From Pseudomonadota bacterium (GTDB lineage: Bacteria; Pseudomonadota; Gammaproteobacteria; UBA4575), in assembly GCA_009839635.1 (NCBI GenBank), contig VXPJ01000109.1:12505-22895 (forward strand): DNA of 10,391 nucleotides. The letters are read 5' to 3'. The notes under the pieces are model-generated. The model saw nothing but the letters and a program-made list of their open reading frames with translations. It ran no database searches and had not been told where the DNA came from. The translations under genes and the position numbers were made by a program. This document shows positions 1 through 5,466 of this stretch, in pieces; positions within the stretch are counted from its first letter, which is position 1, and every line of letters begins with the position of its first letter.

Positions 1-587
1 TCGACATGGCCCACCAGCGGGAAATCCTTGCGAAACGGATGCCCGGTAAAACCGTAGTCGGTGAGGATTCGGCGAAGGTCGGGGTGACCTTCGAAGATGA
101 TTCCGTACAGGTCAAAGGCCTCGCGTTCGTACCAGTCTGCCGAGGCCCAGATGTGATGCACGGAAGGCACCATGGGCAGTTCATCGTCATCGCAGAATAC
201 CCGCACACGCAGCCTGTGATTGCAGGCGACGGAAAGCAGGTGGTAGACCACGGCAAAACGTGGATTCTCTAGTGTCCGGGCCTGCGCCGGATCGTCAAAG
301 GTAAAGCGCCCGAAGGAGGCTTTTTCCGCACCCCGGCTGAAACCGGCCGAGGTCGCACCATGCGTGCTCCACTCTCCGACCCCGTATTCCAGGTAGTCCA
401 CCCCGGACAGGTCCACCAACTGTTCGAAGCCGAACTCCGGTGTATCCCGCAGTGCCAGCATCGCCTCGTTGAGATCCCCGGGTTTTACGGTCAGTGTGAT
501 CTCATCGTGTTCGATATCGAGGCCCTGCACCATGGAGGCCAGCACGCGCTGCAAGTCAGAACCGAGTTGATGGATACGTTCCCCCAT
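1..587 (-). CDS. nuoC: NADH-quinone oxidoreductase subunit C (3' end outside window)
   Basis: This is the 30-kDa peripheral-arm subunit of respiratory complex I, which helps join the quinone-reducing module to the membrane arm. I translated the minus strand from an ATG at 587, and the frame stays open for 195 codons to the window edge, so the C-terminus is missing. The family signature is clear near the visible end: EREAFDLYGI, then FEGHPDLRRILTDYGF, then GHPFRKDFPL. The start lies 11 bases after the nuoB stop, as expected for one operon; upstream is only a weak AGGG at ribosome-binding distance. Because the frame runs off the window, a separate NuoC cannot be told from a fused NuoCD. Identity is certain from the motif and from the upstream nuoA-nuoB; the exact start is slightly less so. 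Confidence 0.96.
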   Translation of the reverse strand, partial: MGERIHQLGSDLQRVLASMVQGLDIEHDEITLTVKPGDLNEAMLALRDTPEFGFEQLVDLSGVDYLEYGVGEWSTHGATSAGFSRGAEKASFGRFTFDDPAQARTLENPRFAVVYHLLSVACNHRLRVRVFCDDDELPMVPSVHHIWASADWYEREAFDLYGIIFEGHPDLRRILTDYGFTGHPFRKDFPLVGHV

Positions 588-598
588 GATGACAGGCC

Positions 599-1075
599 CT
601 AGCGGGCAATGGTGCTCGTTCGGCGAATCTTGTTTTGCAGCTGGAGAATTCCGTACAGCAGGGCCTCGGCGGTTGGTGGGCAACCGGGCACGTAGACATC
701 GACCGGCACGATGCGGTCACAGCCTCTCACCACGGCATAGGAGTAATGGTAGTACCCACCGCCGTTCGCACACGAACCCATGGAGATCACCCACTTGGGT
801 TCGGCCATCTGGTCGTAGACCTTGCGCAGTGCCGGGGCCATCTTGTTGACCAGCGTACCGGCTACGATCATGACATCGGACTGGCGCGGGCTGGGCCGGA
901 ACATGACCCCGAAGCGGTCCATGTCATAGCGTGATGCTCCTGCATGCATCATCTCCACGGCACAACAGGCGAGCCCGAAGGTCATCGGCCACATGGAGCC
1001 GGTTCGTGCCCAGTTGATCAACTCATCCAGGCGGGTCGTGACAAAACCCTCTTTCAGGTAGCCTTCGATGCCCAT
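599..1075 (-). CDS. nuoB: NADH-quinone oxidoreductase subunit B
   Basis: NuoB (PSST subunit) carries iron-sulfur cluster N2, the last electron carrier before quinone in complex I, on the cytoplasmic side of the membrane. The protein is 158 residues, a normal length for beta- and gammaproteobacteria. The four expected N2 ligands are visible: the tandem Cys37-Cys38 in GLACCAVEM, Cys102 in MGSCANGGG, and Cys132 in VPGCPPTAEAL. The start at 1075 is bounded by an in-frame TGA 12 bases upstream, so a longer version is excluded; the ribosome-binding site is weak (GGGA about six bases before the ATG). It lies 60 bp after nuoA and 11 bp before nuoC, in the standard operon order. Nothing in the sequence is unusual. 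Confidence 0.98.
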   Translation of the reverse strand: MGIEGYLKEGFVTTRLDELINWARTGSMWPMTFGLACCAVEMMHAGASRYDMDRFGVMFRPSPRQSDVMIVAGTLVNKMAPALRKVYDQMAEPKWVISMGSCANGGGYYHYSYAVVRGCDRIVPVDVYVPGCPPTAEALLYGILQLQNKIRRTSTIAR

Positions 1076-1135
1076 GTCAGTCCCGCATCAGTTCCTGGTA
1101 TCGTTTCATATCTCAATTCCTCTCAGTCCCACTGC

Positions 1136-1492
1136 CTAATCCCAGTCCAAGGCACCCTTGCCCCACTCATATATAAAGCCGACCGTGAGAATCACCAAAA
1201 ACAGCGCCATGGACAAAAACCCAGCCAAACCGAGTTCGCGAATGGCGACCGCCCAGGGAAACAGAAAGGCGATCTCCAGATCAAATATGATGAACAGGAT
1301 CGCAACCAGGTAATACCGCACGTCAAACTGCATGCGTGAATCCTCGAAGGCCTCGAAGCCGCATTCATAGGGTGAGTCCTTGGCCTCGTCACGGCGGCGG
1401 GGTCCAAAAGCCAGGCCCAGGGCCATCGGGATCAGGCTCATGATCACCGCAAGGCTGATAAAGACAAGTACCGGAAGATAGTTTTCAAGCAT
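1136..1492 (-). CDS. nuoA: NADH-quinone oxidoreductase subunit A
   Basis: NuoA is the small membrane subunit of complex I (ND3 homologue) next to the quinone site. Three hydrophobic helices are visible at about residues 5-28, 60-82 and 90-108. The conserved loop SPYECGFE contains Cys44, equivalent to the exposed ND3 loop cysteine, and helix 2 has the family acidic residues Asp71 and Glu73 in IFDLEIAF. Two ATGs two codons apart compete as start, at 1498 and 1492. The ribosome-binding sequence GAGGA (1503-1499) touches the first ATG but is seven bases from the second, so I chose 1492 (118 residues beginning MLENYLPV); starting at 1498 would add only Met-Ala. This is the first gene of the nuo operon, with a predicted promoter about 90 bp upstream. 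Confidence 0.96.
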   Translation of the reverse strand: MLENYLPVLVFISLAVIMSLIPMALGLAFGPRRRDEAKDSPYECGFEAFEDSRMQFDVRYYLVAILFIIFDLEIAFLFPWAVAIRELGLAGFLSMALFLVILTVGFIYEWGKGALDWD

Positions 1493-1576
1493 TGCCATTC
1501 CTCAAAGGCAGTGGTTTTCAATGTTTGGCCGAAGTGTCAGGTCCTGGCAGATCAGTCCGCACGAGGCACATTGCAC

Positions 1577-1611
1577 CTACCCTATTGTATCCGAATTTGG
1601 TCACCTGCAAA
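1577..1611 (-). promoter_or_regulatory. Predicted sigma-70 promoter of the nuo operon
   Basis: On the minus strand there is a TTTGCA -35 element (1611-1606), a 16-base spacer and a TACAAT -10 element (1589-1584, five of six consensus bases). The start point would be near 1577, giving an untranslated leader of about 85 bases before nuoA. One arm of an 11-bp inverted repeat (1590-1600) fills most of the spacer. This is the best match to consensus in the 229-bp gap between the nitroreductase gene and nuoA. It was found by eye and is untested. Confidence 0.45.
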
Positions 1612-1717
1612 TTTCAGATGTGCGTTGACTGCACCCTTGTACATCATGTCATTTAACTGCGAATGTTTCGGTCTATATCACTGTTTTTGCACAATTTATA
1701 AGAGATCCAAATTCGGA
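1590..1717. repeat. 11-bp perfect inverted repeat pair in the nuoA upstream region
   Basis: TCCGAATTTGG at 1590-1600 is matched exactly by its reverse complement CCAAATTCGGA at 1707-1717, with 106 bp between the arms. The first arm lies inside the spacer of the predicted nuoA promoter and the second lies just beyond the stop of the nitroreductase gene. Placement would suit a regulator that binds both arms and loops the DNA, but no regulator is identified and chance cannot be excluded. Confidence 0.4.
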
Positions 1718-1721
1718 CGTC

Positions 1722-2315
1722 TTATCCGGGCATCAGAAAATCGAATCCCACCAGGAGAATGTCTTGGAGTGATTTTCGCATCCTGGGACTGCGATCACGG
1801 TTTGCGAATTCCTGGTCCGCATCCTCTACTTTTCCAGGATAGCCAATGGCAAGGCCCGTAAACGGTTCAATGGAATCCGGCAAATCGAACACTTCGCGCG
1901 CCTTGTCGGGATTGATTCCTACCATCTGATGAACGCACAAGCCTCTTGCGGTAGCTTCAAGCGTCAACTGTGCAGAGGCTGCCCCCAGATCATGGATGGC
2001 TGCCTTGTTCGGCTGGCCATTGTGTTCAAAGTTGTGCTCAACAAGGCCGAGTGCCAGCACCGGCGCCTGTCCCGCCCAAGCCTGGTTGCCTTCGAGCAGC
2101 ACGCTGAAGATCTGGTCCCTCAAGGTATCGCTGTACCCGCGTATGCCGACGATGTAACGCCAAGGCTGTGCATTGTAGGAAGACATTGTCCAGCGTGCAG
2201 CTTCAAACAGGGAACACAGTCCGTCTTTGGGGACGGCCCGGTCCGCAAACACGTAGGGGCTCCATCGTTTCTCGATTAATTCATGGATCGGGTATTCGGA
2301 TTCGGCATTCTTCAT
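1722..2315 (-). CDS. Nitroreductase-family FMN oxidoreductase
   Basis: This 197-residue protein belongs to the FMN-dependent nitroreductase family, whose members use NAD(P)H to reduce nitro compounds, quinones or other electron acceptors in the cytoplasm. Visible family features are the FMN-phosphate-contacting stretch KRWSPYVF (16-23), the signature EAARWTMSSYNAQPWRY (38-54), the helix LGAASAQLTLEATARGL in the middle, GLAIGYPG near the C-terminus, and a final Arg-rich segment. It matches the subgroup with Arg-Trp-Ser-Pro rather than the Arg-Arg-Ser of NfsB-like enzymes; the substrate cannot be inferred. The start at 2315 has AAGGA nine bases upstream. The gene stands alone between a tRNA gene and the nuo operon, with about 180-230 bp of AT-rich sequence on each side, and is not part of the usual gene order here. 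Family is secure, physiological role unknown. Confidence 0.92.
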   Translation of the reverse strand: MKNAESEYPIHELIEKRWSPYVFADRAVPKDGLCSLFEAARWTMSSYNAQPWRYIVGIRGYSDTLRDQIFSVLLEGNQAWAGQAPVLALGLVEHNFEHNGQPNKAAIHDLGAASAQLTLEATARGLCVHQMVGINPDKAREVFDLPDSIEPFTGLAIGYPGKVEDADQEFANRDRSPRMRKSLQDILLVGFDFLMPG

Positions 2316-2410
2316 GAGCTAAATTCCTTCATCTATTGAAAAACTGATGATGCCTGTGCGGTACTGGCAGGCAATAAGAGCAATACTATCCACATTTCTT
2401 TCTCCAGAAT

Positions 2411-2451
2411 GTTGTTTGTAACCAGCAAGGTGCCCAGCCATTGTAAACAAC
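2411..2451. repeat. Imperfect inverted repeat upstream of the nitroreductase gene
   Basis: GTTGTTT (2411-2417) and AAACAAC (2445-2451) are exact inverse complements, and the pairing extends inward to about eleven positions if two G-U pairs are allowed in plus-strand RNA. It lies about 100 bp upstream of the nitroreductase start and about 45 bp past the tRNA 3' end. No run of T follows on the minus strand, so it resembles an operator more than a terminator. No convincing -35/-10 pair was found in this 179-bp gap. Confidence 0.3.
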
Positions 2452-2494
2452 ACTAAGGATTTAGGAAGTTCTGGGAATGCATGAAACATACCCA

Positions 2495-2581
2495 TGGTGC
2501 CGATGGCCGGACTCGAACCGGCACGAGGTTTCCCTCACTAGCCCCTCAAGCTAGCGCGTCTACCAATTCCGCCACATCGGC
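2495..2581 (-). tRNA. leuU: tRNA-Leu(GAG) with encoded CCA
   Basis: The minus strand folds as a class II tRNA of 87 bases. The acceptor arms GCCGATG and CATCGGC pair fully, followed by discriminator A and a genome-encoded CCA. The anticodon stem CTAGC/GCTAG encloses the loop TTGAGGG, giving anticodon GAG, which reads CUC and CUU leucine codons. A long variable arm (GTGAGGG/CCTCG region) and a T arm with GGTTCGAGTCC complete the structure. It corresponds to E. coli leuU in both anticodon and position next to secG. No tRNA-derived direct repeat was found nearby, so there is no sign of use as an integration site. Confidence 0.97.
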
Positions 2582-2586
2582 ATGTG

Positions 2587-2599
2587 CCTGGCTATTCTA
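2587..2599 (-). promoter_or_regulatory. leuU: Possible -10 element for tRNA-Leu
   Basis: TAGAAT (2599-2594 on the minus strand) matches five of six bases of the sigma-70 -10 consensus. Its place fits a start point near 2587, about six bases before the mature tRNA 5' end. The following bases (AGCCAGG) are GC-rich, like the discriminator of stable-RNA promoters. No good -35 lies 16-18 bases upstream, so the call is weak. Confidence 0.35.
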
Positions 2600-2636
2600 A
2601 CGCAAGAGACAGATACCTGAATCCAACCTCTTCCTG

Positions 2637-2657
2637 AAAAAGTGGCGGGCCCATCAC
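2637..2657 (-). terminator. Weak candidate terminator after secG
   Basis: On the minus strand a short hairpin formed by GTGATG and CGCCAC around GGCC (2657-2642, one mismatch and one G-T pair) is followed directly by five T (2641-2637). It sits about 26 bases past the secG stop and before the tRNA promoter region, where transcription could end. The stem is short, hence the low confidence. Confidence 0.3.
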
Positions 2658-2682
2658 ATGATTCGGCAATGAACTCAGAGGG

Positions 2683-3090
2683 TCAGTTGGTGCCCGGGTC
2701 TGCGGCAGGGGCATTCACTTGAGGCACATCCGGCAGGTCGGACACAGTGGATTCTGGCATGACTTGCGCTTCCTCTGGACTTTCCTCCACAGGCACCTCA
2801 ACCACCTCTTCAATCACCTGTACCGACTGGTCAATGACACTTTCAGTGACAGGACGATGAGTGGCAAGATAAGCAAGCAACAGGCTGTTAGCAAAAAACA
2901 GGGTCGCTAGAATCGCGGTTGCACGCGTCAGGAAAGTAGAAGATCCCCTAGCCCCAAACACGGTACCCGAGGCACCACTGCCGAATGCTGCACCGACATC
3001 CGCCCCCTTGCCGTGCTGGACCAGCACCAGACCGATAATGCCGATGGCCAACAGCACATCGACCGCAACCAGAATGCTATATAACATCAT
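2683..3090 (-). CDS. secG: Preprotein translocase subunit SecG
   Basis: SecG is the small non-essential partner of SecYE in the inner-membrane export channel. Two membrane helices are visible at about residues 4-24 and 56-77, joined by the family's most conserved loop, GKGADVGAAFGSGASGTVFG (27-46). After helix 2 comes a tail of nearly 60 residues that is strongly acidic and Pro/Val-rich, with only one basic residue (Arg79); this makes the protein 135 residues, longer than the roughly 110 of E. coli SecG. Two tandem ATGs (3090 and 3087) are possible starts; an AGG lies three bases before the first and six before the second, so the second may be the real one. It begins 39 bp after tpiA, so the two are probably co-transcribed, and leads to tRNA-Leu as in related gammaproteobacteria. 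Confidence 0.95.
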   Translation of the reverse strand: MMLYSILVAVDVLLAIGIIGLVLVQHGKGADVGAAFGSGASGTVFGARGSSTFLTRATAILATLFFANSLLLAYLATHRPVTESVIDQSVQVIEEVVEVPVEESPEEAQVMPESTVSDLPDVPQVNAPAADPGTN

Positions 3091-3129
3091 ATGCCTGTCT
3101 ACCTGTTCCTGTCCCTGATGAGAAGTTCC

Positions 3130-3882
3130 TTATGTTCCCGAGGCCGCAATTGCGACAAAGTCCTCAGCCTTGAGTGATGCGCCCCCGATCAGGCCTCCAT
3201 CAATATCATTTTCCTGCAGCAATGCACCGGCGTTTTCAGGTTTCATGCTGCCTCCATACAGGATGCGGATACCACCTGCAATCCCTTCATCCTGCCTCCT
3301 CAGCCTGTCGCGGACAAACGCATGCACCTGCTGGGCCTGCCCCGGAGTCGCGGTCTTGCCGGTGCCTATGGCCCAAACGGGCTCATACGCTATGACTGCT
3401 TTGCCAAAGCCTTCGACTCCCGAACTTGCCAGCACGGCATCCAGCTGGCGTGCAATGACGGCTTCTGTCTGTCCGTTCTCACGCTCATCCAAAGTTTCGC
3501 CAACGCAAAGAATCGGAACCAGCGCATTTTCCCGGGCCTGTGCAAACTTTGCAGCCACAAGAGCATCGCTCTCCCCATAGATATGGCGCCTTTCGGAGTG
3601 CCCTACGATCACGTACGTGCAGCCAAATTCCCTGATCATGGCTGCCGAGACTTCTCCCGTGTAGGCACCCTGATCCTGGTCCGAGCAGTCCTGTGCTCCA
3701 AGCACAATGCCGGTGTCCTGCAACAACTGGCCTGCATGCTGCAGGTAAACGGACGGTGGGCACACAGCAACCTCGGTGGCCCCGACCGTGGAAATTTGCG
3801 CGGCAATCCCGGCAAGAAGTGCCGAGACTGACTCCAGCGAGCCGTTCAGTTTCCAGTTTCCGGCAACCAAGGGCTGGCGCAT
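3130..3882 (-). CDS. tpiA: Triosephosphate isomerase
   Basis: TpiA interconverts dihydroxyacetone phosphate and glyceraldehyde 3-phosphate in glycolysis and gluconeogenesis, as a cytoplasmic TIM-barrel dimer. At 250 residues it has normal length and all catalytic elements: Asn9 and Lys11 in AGNWKLN, His95 in VIVGHSERR, Glu167 in AYEPVWAIGTGK with the mobile loop after it, and the phosphate-binding segments YGGS (209-212) and GGASL (233-237). The ATG at 3882 aligns with the family N-terminus; its ribosome-binding site is poor (GGA about 11 bases upstream). It follows glmM after 107 bp and precedes secG by 39 bp, the order seen in many gammaproteobacteria. No anomalies were seen. Confidence 0.98.
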   Translation of the reverse strand: MRQPLVAGNWKLNGSLESVSALLAGIAAQISTVGATEVAVCPPSVYLQHAGQLLQDTGIVLGAQDCSDQDQGAYTGEVSAAMIREFGCTYVIVGHSERRHIYGESDALVAAKFAQARENALVPILCVGETLDERENGQTEAVIARQLDAVLASSGVEGFGKAVIAYEPVWAIGTGKTATPGQAQQVHAFVRDRLRRQDEGIAGGIRILYGGSMKPENAGALLQENDIDGGLIGGASLKAEDFVAIAASGT

Positions 3883-3970
3883 CGGGTGATTCGTCCGTTA
3901 AAAATTAAAAGTGCGCAGCTTACCCACCAAGGCATGATTAAGCAAACCACGGAGATTGTGCCGGACCGTC

Positions 3971-3996
3971 AAAAAACTGCAGACTGTGTTCAGCAG
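3971..3996 (-). terminator. Candidate terminator overlapping the glmM stop
   Basis: On the minus strand CTGCTG and CTGCAG (3996-3991 and 3982-3977) pair with one T-T mismatch around an eight-base loop. Six T follow at once (3976-3971). The T run is convincing but the stem is short and includes the glmM stop codon, so it may only partly end transcription. A TTGACG just after it is not followed by a recognisable -10 for tpiA. Confidence 0.35.
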
Positions 3997-5324
3997 GAGG
4001 CGGAGACCCGTTCTGCGATGTGTTGTGCCAGTTTCTCCACCTTCATCGCATCCACGCCCTCGACCATGACCCGCACCAGCGGTTCAGTGCCCGAAGGCCG
4101 CAACAGCACGCGTCCTGACTCTCCAAGGTCCGACTCGGCATCCTTCACGACCTGCTGGATTTCAGGCGTGCTGTCGATGTCGATCTTGGACTGCACCGGG
4201 ATATTGATCAGGGTCTGGGGGTACTTATACATGCCGGACTTGGCTTCGTGCAGGCTCTTTTGTGCGGTCACCAGGATCTGCAGCACCTGCAACGCGGAAA
4301 TGATGGCGTCACAGGTCGTCATGCGGTCCAGGCTGATGATATGACCGGACGGTTCGCCACCGAGGATCCAGGAGTGCGCCTGCAGCATCTCCACGACGTG
4401 GCGGTCTCCTACCGACGCCCGCTTGAACCGGATTCCGGCATCCCGCAGGGCATGTTCCAGCCCGAGGTTGCTCATCTGGGTTCCAACGACACCACCCTGC
4501 AGGGTGTTTTCCGATTTCCGCGCCTGTGCAATCAGGAACAGCAGTTCATCCCCGTCCACGGTTGCACCGGTATGGTCCGCCATGATCAGCCGGTCCCCGT
4601 CTCCGTCAATCGCAATCCCCAGGTCGGCCTGATGCTCCAGAACCGCCGCACCCAGCACCTGTGGGTCGTTGGCCCCGCAGTCCTCGTTGATGTTAAAGCC
4701 GTTGGGCTGCGATGCCGTGCTGATCACTTCCGCACCCAGTTCCGTGAACACGCTGGGCGCGATATGGTAGGTAGCTCCGTGGGCACAATCGACCACGATT
4801 TTCAGGCCGTTCAGCCGGATGTGGGTCGGTACGGTACTCTTGCAGAACTCGATGTAACGACCGGCAGCATCGTTGACCCGCTCCGCCTTGCCCAGCTTGT
4901 CCGCACTGACCACTTCGAGGGCGCGCTCCATGCGGTTTTCAATCTCGATCTCCGCCTCATCAGACAGCTTCCTGCCTTCCGAAGAGAAGAACTTCACGCC
5001 GTTGTCGGTGTAGCAGTTGTGGGATGCACTGATAACGATACCTGCCGCTGCCCGAAGTGTGCGGGTCAGGTAGGCCACGGCCGGAGTCGGCATAGGCCCC
5101 AGCAACCGGCTGTTGGCGCCAGCCGCGGACAGCCCCGCTTCGAGCCCGGACTCGAACATGTAGCCTGAGATGCGCGTATCCTTGCCGATCAGCACCAGGC
5201 TCCTGTCATCGGTACACAGCGCAGAACCGGCCGCCCAGCCAAGCTTGAGGACGAAGTCCGGCGTCATCACGCCGTCGCCGACCCGGCCACGTATCCCGTC
5301 CGTACCAAAAAACTTTCGCCCCAT
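3990..5324 (-). CDS. glmM: Phosphoglucosamine mutase
   Basis: GlmM converts glucosamine 6-phosphate to glucosamine 1-phosphate, feeding UDP-GlcNAc for peptidoglycan and lipopolysaccharide. The protein is 444 residues, as usual, starting MGRKFFGTDGIRG. The four alpha-D-phosphohexomutase signatures are present: the phosphorylated serine Ser101 in ISASHN, the metal-binding loop DGDGDR (240-245), the sugar-binding loop GGEPSGH (322-328) and the phosphate-binding loop RPSGTEP (409-415). One oddity is Cys104 directly after SASHN, where E. coli and most homologues have Pro; the neighbouring residues (YTDNGVKFF) are otherwise conserved. The start at 5324 has GGA seven bases upstream. It follows ftsH after 142 bp with no folP between them, although ftsH-folP-glmM is the common order. 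Confidence 0.97.
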   Translation of the reverse strand: MGRKFFGTDGIRGRVGDGVMTPDFVLKLGWAAGSALCTDDRSLVLIGKDTRISGYMFESGLEAGLSAAGANSRLLGPMPTPAVAYLTRTLRAAAGIVISASHNCYTDNGVKFFSSEGRKLSDEAEIEIENRMERALEVVSADKLGKAERVNDAAGRYIEFCKSTVPTHIRLNGLKIVVDCAHGATYHIAPSVFTELGAEVISTASQPNGFNINEDCGANDPQVLGAAVLEHQADLGIAIDGDGDRLIMADHTGATVDGDELLFLIAQARKSENTLQGGVVGTQMSNLGLEHALRDAGIRFKRASVGDRHVVEMLQAHSWILGGEPSGHIISLDRMTTCDAIISALQVLQILVTAQKSLHEAKSGMYKYPQTLINIPVQSKIDIDSTPEIQQVVKDAESDLGESGRVLLRPSGTEPLVRVMVEGVDAMKVEKLAQHIAERVSASC

Positions 5325-5337
5325 ACGCGTTTCCGAT

Positions 5338-5426
5338 CAGTCCCCGAAACCGGATGTTCAAAGAGTCTCGATATGCAAATATCTAAAGCGCGTGGTTTCT
5401 CCGCCTGGCAGGCCCTGAAACCGGAT
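5338..5426. repeat. Two 18-bp near-identical direct repeats in the ftsH-glmM gap
   Basis: CAGTCCCCGAAACCGGAT at 5338-5355 and CAGGCCCTGAAACCGGAT at 5409-5426 (plus-strand reading) agree at 16 of 18 positions and start 71 bp apart. The second copy overlaps the hairpin after ftsH; the first lies just upstream of the glmM ribosome-binding site. They sit where folP is expected in related genomes. They may be a rearrangement scar, paired regulatory sites or chance. Confidence 0.5.
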
Positions 5427-5450
5427 ACCTCCAACACCGGAGGATCCCGG
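5421..5450 (-). terminator. Hairpin after ftsH, no T-tract
   Basis: On the minus strand two 12-base arms (5450-5439 and 5432-5421) pair as CCGG/CCGG and CCTCC/GGAGG with a G-T pair and two mismatches between, around the loop GGTGTT. It starts 16 bases past the ftsH stop. Only TTTC follows, so it is more likely to pause polymerase or protect the mRNA 3' end than to act as a full intrinsic terminator. Confidence 0.35.
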
Positions 5451-5466
5451 TAATACGGTCAGCGGT

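Noticed and set aside
2495..2581. tRNA-Leu as integration site of a mobile element carrying the nitroreductase gene
   Set aside because: No repeat of the tRNA 3' end, no integrase and no second mobile gene appear between the tRNA and nuoA.
3883..3972. tpiA promoter starting at TTGACG (3972-3967)
   Set aside because: The -35-like hexamer is good, but no -10-like hexamer lies 16-19 bases downstream.
4248..5168. 306-codon open frame on the plus strand opposite glmM
   Set aside because: It mirrors GlmM codons and shows no domain or ribosome-binding site; treated as a shadow frame.
5370..5383. Palindrome GATATGCAAATATC upstream of glmM as an operator
   Set aside because: Five-base arms in AT-rich DNA are common by chance, and it is not linked to a recognisable promoter.
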